Positions 58,985 to 64,000 of a DNA stretch of 64,000 bases are shown here, piece after piece (position 1 is the first letter of the stretch; each line of letters opens with the position of its first letter). The position numbers were made by a program, and so were the translations under genes. The DNA is from Entophlyctis helioformis (Eukaryota; Chytridiomycota; Chytridiomycetes; Chytridiales; Chytriomycetaceae), in contig JAHLKH010000159.1 of assembly GCA_025526915.1 (NCBI GenBank), positions 1 through 64,000 on the forward strand, written 5' to 3'. The notes under the pieces are model-generated. The model was not told the origin of the DNA and did no database searches. It saw only the letters and a list, made by a program, of their open reading frames with translations.

Positions 58985-59575
58985 TCTGTACTGGTCAACA
59001 ACAGTCGGCGGGGAGGCACGGCTTTATAGCGGCGCGGGCGAATGCGACTTCAGAGGACGCCATTGATTCACCGCTCGATGCGCCGCAGGGTTCAACGGTC
59101 CCACCCGCGTGTTTCAGCACAACACGCCATGCGGTGTGATAACGGCGAATTGCGCAATCGCAAGTTTTCCGACGGCTGAACTGACAAACCTGGTGCGCTA
59201 CCGTGTGGAACCTTCCGACCCGCGATACCAGGTTTGGGATTCCGTCTGGCAATGCAGGCTGGACTGCAGGCTGGACCGCAGCACATGGAGGACAAGAGTA
59301 TGCGGCAGCCAGTGTAGGATGTGCACCATGCGTCTATGTGAATGCGTCGCCTTGGCCAGCACCATCTGCATGGCCGAAGGATGCATGCTCGCTTCCAAAC
59401 CCGCAAAAACAATGTTTGCAGCGCTTCACGCTCGACACGTGGCTCTCCACGCGGTTGTGTCCACATGGTGGACGCAAGACACGCGGTTGGCCATGCGGCA
59501 GATTTTGAAGCGGAGCGAGGCCGCCGTGTTAAAGTCGCGGCCCATGCCGCTCGTCGAGCAGCTCACAGCATAGAC
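58985..59575. other. Intergenic gap between divergent S41 copies B and C
   Basis: About 590 bp with no convincing gene. It should contain both promoters; I recognise no specific element. Open frames here on the minus strand are short and uninformative. Confidence 0.5.
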
Positions 59576-62411
59576 ATGGTCTCGTCTGCATTCGCGCTGG
59601 TCTCGCTGCTGGCTGCCTCGGGCACCGTCAGTGCACAGTTCACGTACAAGACCCTCGCCGAGGACCGTGCGGCAAATGTGTTCCAGTTTGTGCCCTACAC
59701 TCTTGAACAAAAGACTGCCGGCCTCAACCAGGTCGAGGCGCTCATGCAGGTGAGCTCGCCTTATGCGCTCACTTGAACGCAGTGCTGCTGCCCCTTCGTC
59801 TGTGGGCCTCGCCCTCCTCGCCCGCTATCGTGACTAACCGCTCGCCTCGCTTGCTTTCACCAACCCGCGGTGCACACGCAACAGACATGGGTGAACCTGC
59901 AGTCGAAGCTCGACTACTACCCCAATGGCAAGACCGCCGACCCCTTCCCCAAGATCGCCAGCCTCCGTGCCAAGCTGCAAAACGTCACCGACACCGAGTT
60001 CCACCTGACGCTCTCCAACGCATTCGCCAATGCTCGTGACGGCCAGTAAGTCTGGCCGTTTTGAAGGCGACAGTGCCATGTGCGGACATTGTGGTTCTGA
60101 CTGTGTGCTGTGCAGCACCAACTACGTCAACCCGGGCCCGTACCAGTGCTTTACCGCGTCCACCGGTATCTTCTACAAGCCCGTCTTGGTCAACAACAAG
60201 CGCACCATCGTCGTCGAGCGTTTCACGACCCGCGCTGGCTCGCTCGCCATCCTTGGCGACGAACTCAAGAAGGTGTCGATCGGCGACGAGCTCGTGTCCT
60301 TCAACGGCAAGACATTTGACGAGTTCTACAACGAGAACCAGTGGATCACGGGCGGTGCCGGCGAGGCAGGCGGCTTGCGCTTCACCCTCAACTACCTCAC
60401 GGGCGTGTCTGGCGCGTACAACGAGCTGCCCAAGAACGATGTCAACACGTTTGTGTTCAAGTCGCGCGCAACCGGCCAGACATACACAACCACCATGCCC
60501 TACGTGTCGTTCCGCGATGACGCCTGCTGGGCTGCCACCGCCAAGTTTGTGCCTGGTCTGAACGTCGGCACTCCTTCTCTCGCCTCTGCTCGTTCTGCTC
60601 GCAAGGCTCCTTCGATGGCCGCTGCCAAGGACGCTGTCGTCGAGACCATCACCCTTCCAGAGGACAAGTACGATTTCCTCAGAAACCCCATGGCGATCCG
60701 TGCGAACCCGATCCTCGACGCCGAAAAGGCCGACTCGGTCGGCGACCTTGCTCTCGGCCCCGTCACGGTCAACACCACGCCTGTCTCGGGTCTCTCGTGG
60801 GGCATCTACGACCCCCAGGGCAAGAACCTCGGAATCATCCGCATGGACGACTTTGTTCCCAACGACTCGACCGGCCAGTCCAACGATCGCCTGGCCGTCA
60901 CCATCATGCACGGCCTCCTCTCCAACCAGCTCAAGGACACCAATGCGATCCTCTTTGACATGCGCGGGAACGGCGGCGGTCTCATCTCGTACGCCAACGC
61001 GATCCCGCAGCTGTTCAAGCCCGACTTTGTCCAGATGGGTGCCCGCTACCTCTACAAGGACATCATGAAGCGCACGTTTGTTGATCCAGCCGCGCCAACC
61101 GACTCGTGGCGCCAGGCTTACATCAAGACCGCGGCTGGATCGCAGTTCACTGAGCTCGGCTTCTTTGGCACATTTGCCCGCGACAACGCGCTCGGCCAGG
61201 CGTATGTCAGACCCATGGGCCTGCTCACGGACGGCAACTGCTATTCCGCCTGCGAGCTCCTGTCGGCCAACATCCAGAACACCGACATTGGCGTCATCTT
61301 TGGCGAGGACTCGGCCACCGGCGGCGGTGGTGCCAACGTGCTTGAGCACAGGAGCTTGGTCACGATCAACCCCACCGACTTCAAGGCGCTCCCATACACG
61401 GGCCAGCTGACTGTCGCCGGCACCAACTACGCCAACACCATGCGTGTCGGCATCCGTCAGACTGTCCGGACCGGCAAGGCGCTCGGCAAGCTCATCGAGG
61501 ACAGCGGTGTTCCTTCGGACATGGTCGTTCTGCCCACCCTCGACGATCTCCTCCCCAGCAACCCCCGCAACAGCCAGCTCGACCGCATTGCCGACGAGCT
61601 CGCCCGTCGCGGTGCACTCAACGGCCAAAACTCGCTTCACTTTGCCGGCGGCCCTCTTACTGCAACCGTCGATGCAGGCCTGTTCAAGTACGCCCCCGAG
61701 GTTGGCGGCATCGACGAGGTCACCCTCCAGACGGCGGCCGGCAAGCTCCTGGGTCGCCGCCGCGACCTTTTTGCTGGTGTTGGCGCCTTCAAGCGCGTCT
61801 TCCCTGTCACGGTCATCCCTCCCACCAAGGGCCCTGGCGTCCTTGGCTCCGTCACCGTCCTTGGCAGAAAGAACGGCGCTCAGGTGGTCAAGGCATTCCG
61901 TTCGTTCACCTTGGCTGTCAAGGAGTCTGATCGCATCGACGTCACCAAGGCTGCCTTCAACTGGGATCTCAACACTGCCAATGCCATCGGCATCATCAAC
62001 GCTGGTACCTCGCTCACCAACCCTGCTCTCGGCTGGACCAAGGTCGACAACGTCTGGCAAATCGGCACGCAGGCCAACTACTCGACCGGCGTGGACACCG
62101 ACATCCGATTCTTCATGAAAGCACCCGTCGGCACGTCTATCAATATTGCCATCAAGGCCGACTACGACACCGAGCAGGGCTTTGACTTCTTCCAGCTCAA
62201 CTACGTTGACGCCACCAACAGAGTCACGCCGTTCCTGACAACCACCGCCGGCACCCGTGTGTCCAACGGCATCTCTGGCAAGGGCACTCTTGACCGCACA
62301 TTCAAGTTCAACACCACCACCGAGCTGTTTGCCCTCTCGACTCGCTTCGTGTCCGACAATGTACAGAACGCGCCTGGTGTCAAGCTGTACTCGTTTGGTG
62401 TCTCTCTTTAA
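59576..62411 (+). CDS. Secreted S41-family (CPAF-like) serine peptidase, copy C
   Basis: Third paralogue. Three exons (59576-59749, 59885-60045, 60116-62411) close exactly to 876 residues. A signal peptide (MVSSAFALVSLLAASGTVSA) is followed by FQFVPYTLEQKTAGLNQVEA and TWVNLQSK. The presumed catalytic His is in ANARDGHTNYV, its codon split by a phase-2 intron as in copy A. The PDZ-like region has VSIGDELVSFNGKTFDEF. The core has AILFDMRGNGGGLISYANAI, NCYSACELLSANIQN and IFGEDSATGGGGANVLE. It shares LGRRRDLFAGVGA with copy B and ends VKLYSFGVSL. Internal similarity is strongest to B. Confidence 0.93.
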
Positions 62412-62667
62412 GCTGCTGGTGTGTTTGTGGTCCTGAATGAACATATGAACGTGCCGCTGGCTGCAACGAGATCTGTGCACTTGGGTGCCGCAAGGCAAGA
62501 GAGGAAAGTGCCGCAACTGCGACAGATGGTTGCGCCATTGACAAGGCAGCAGTGGCTGCCAAGGGGGCGACATGTGCACGACGTGTGCTCGACATGTGCC
62601 ATGCGGATATTCGACACGTGCCGCATGTCCTGCGATGCGGCGAAACTTGGAAAGTCTGTTTGTGCAC

Positions 62668-62717
<50 letters not shown>

Positions 62718-63498
62718 AAGATGCCGCTCGCCCGATGCCATATGCCAGATGCCAGGTGCAGATGTGGCTCGATGCACCCTCAACCGCACAGACACGCAGC
62801 AGCCACAAGCAGAATCGCCATATGGGCATCTGTGGTGCCCTGCAGGCACGAGCCACTTGCTTTCCCCTCCCTCTGCCCCCTCTCTGTGTGCTTGCTTGTG
62901 CGCCGCTGTGCTGCCCGGCAACCAACGCCGAGCGCGAGCTGGCTGGCAGTCTGCACCCGTGATCTTGTGCTGCCATTCCACTTGCTGGCCCTGGCTCGGC
63001 CGCAGGTGTGCACAAGAGACAAGCACCAACCCCTTGTCCGACGAAGCGGATCGAACCGCCTGTGCAGCCTCATTCAGCGCACAATGAGTGGCAGACGGGA
63101 GTGCGGCACGACCCCTGGTCTCGTGGAGCTCCACATGGTTGTGTTCCACGCGCTCTTCACGCGTTCAAGGGTCCAACGCGTGGCGGTGGTTGGTGTGCGC
63201 GACACCACAAGGCGAACATGCAAGGCAGGCGTTGTGCGAGTGGCGGGGGGATAACGCTCAGAGCATGCCGCCTGAGGCGAGGGGCGGCGGCATTCAAAAG
63301 GCAGAGCGTCGCCCCTCGTCGTGCTGCTCTCTCATCCGCTCCTGCTCGTCGCCTCAAAGTCGTCTCTGCTCCTCGCCTACTGCCTGTACACCAGCACATC
63401 TACACACATACATATCCAGCCTCTGTCCACTCGACAACCACCACTCGACCACCACCGCCGCCACCAACACCAAAGCCACCAAGATCCACGTCGCCAAC
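62412..63498. other. Intergenic gap between S41 copies C and D, with a GGCT microsatellite
   Basis: About 1.1 kb. A perfect GGCT tetranucleotide run lies at about 62669-62716. No exon-like segment with a recognisable motif was seen. Just before copy D there is a C/A-rich leader (CCACCACTCGACCACCACCG) typical of a fungal 5' UTR. Confidence 0.55.
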
Positions 63499-64000
63499 AT
63501 GCAGCTTCTTCTCTCTGCCACCGTCGCTCTCCTCGCCACCTCGGCATCGGCCCAGACCGTCAGCACGCTCCGCACCGAGCGCGCATCTGGCCGCCTTGCG
63601 TTCCTGCCATACACGCTGGCGCAGCGCAACGCTCTGCTCACGCAGGCCGAGACTGTGCTCAACAGTGTACGTTGCTTGCCCTGCGTCTTTGTGCCGAGCA
63701 CCGAGTGTTGCCGTGTGCACACATGCAGCCGCCTGGCTGTCTATGCCTGCCGCCATATGCATGTGCCTGCCATCGTTTCCCTGACGGATCCGCCACTCAA
63801 CTGACATGATCCTTTCTCATGCGTGTTCCTGTATCTCGCTCGGCTGTGCACCTGCATCTCGACTGCGCCATCCATCCCATCTCGACCAATCCCATCCCAT
63901 CCCATCCAATTGGCCCGCATCTCGATCCATCCACTTCGATCCACGCACACAGGCTTGGGTCAACCGCGAGAGCAAGGCCATCAACTACGGCCCAGCTGCC
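63499..64000 (+). CDS. Secreted S41-family peptidase, copy D, truncated by the window end
   Basis: Only the start of the gene is inside the window. Exon 1 (63499 to about 63666) codes for a signal peptide (MQLLLSATVALLATSASAQ) and RLAFLPYTLAQRNALLTQAE. After an intron of about 285 bp, exon 2 begins at 63953 with AWVNRESKAINYG, where the window ends. Exon 1 is very close to copy B (shared LLATSASAQTV and RNALLTQAET). The intron sits at the same place as the first intron of copies A, B and C. No catalytic motif is visible because the gene is cut. Confidence 0.85.

Noticed and set aside
59985..63149. 1054-codon minus-strand open frame opposite S41 copy C
   Set aside because: It is antisense to a clearly coding gene with three catalytic motifs and exact exon closure. 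Long antisense frames are expected with this GC-biased codon use, and its sequence has no recognisable domain.

Overview
The window is GC-rich nuclear DNA of a eukaryote. Genes are split by many short GT-AG introns, usually about 60-250 bp and sometimes longer, and codon use is GC-biased. The gene set is that of a fungus: a 9.5-kDa-type complex I subunit, a Gup1-type MBOAT protein, BRE1 and ARPC4. The array of secreted CPAF-like S41 peptidases is a family known to be expanded in chytrids such as Batrachochytrium, so I favour a zoosporic fungus (Chytridiomycota, perhaps Rhizophydiales). That placement is inferred; no rRNA or other taxonomic marker is present.

Layout. Positions 1-5542 hold no intact gene: simple repeats, a broken gene 3' end, and copy 1 of a long interspersed duplication (about 957-5542) containing part of a 323-bp tandem repeat. 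From 5.7 to 25.8 kb the DNA is gene-dense: a tiny spliced TOM6-like gene (-), BRE1 (+), NRDE2 (+), a SWIM/RING protein (-), the complex I subunit (-), NUP43 (+), a CTDSPL2-like phosphatase (+) and GUP1 (-). Copy 2 of the duplication (about 25903-31102) lies between GUP1 and GCV2 and carries two more units of the 323-bp repeat. From 31.2 to 50.6 kb come GCV2 (-), a frame-broken DBF4-like gene (+), a nucleoplasmin-domain FKBP (+), a cytochrome P450 (+), ARPC4 (+), PUF60 (-) and PPIL1 (+). From 52.2 kb to the end there are four S41 peptidase paralogues (+,-,+,+), the last cut by the window end.

How the genes relate. Most are unlinked housekeeping genes: H2B ubiquitination, RNA surveillance, nuclear pore, the Cdc7 regulator, glycine cleavage, actin nucleation. 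Several pairs are head to head over a short gap: TOM6/BRE1, complex I/NUP43, GCV2/DBF4 and PUF60/PPIL1. PUF60 and PPIL1 both act in pre-mRNA splicing and share a 105-bp gap. The S41 cluster is the only clear accessory, lineage-specific expansion.

Two themes recur. First, exon structures are intricate: an ATG-only exon, a 12-nt exon, 18- and 19-nt exons and two probable GC-AG introns. Second, several otherwise conserved genes show apparent one- or few-base frame breaks (BRE1, NRDE2, DBF4, FKBP, PUF60), which suggests residual assembly error rather than gene death. I found no evidence of a wholly new defence or mobile system. The best unexplained object is the duplicated 4.6-5.2 kb element with its variable satellite.
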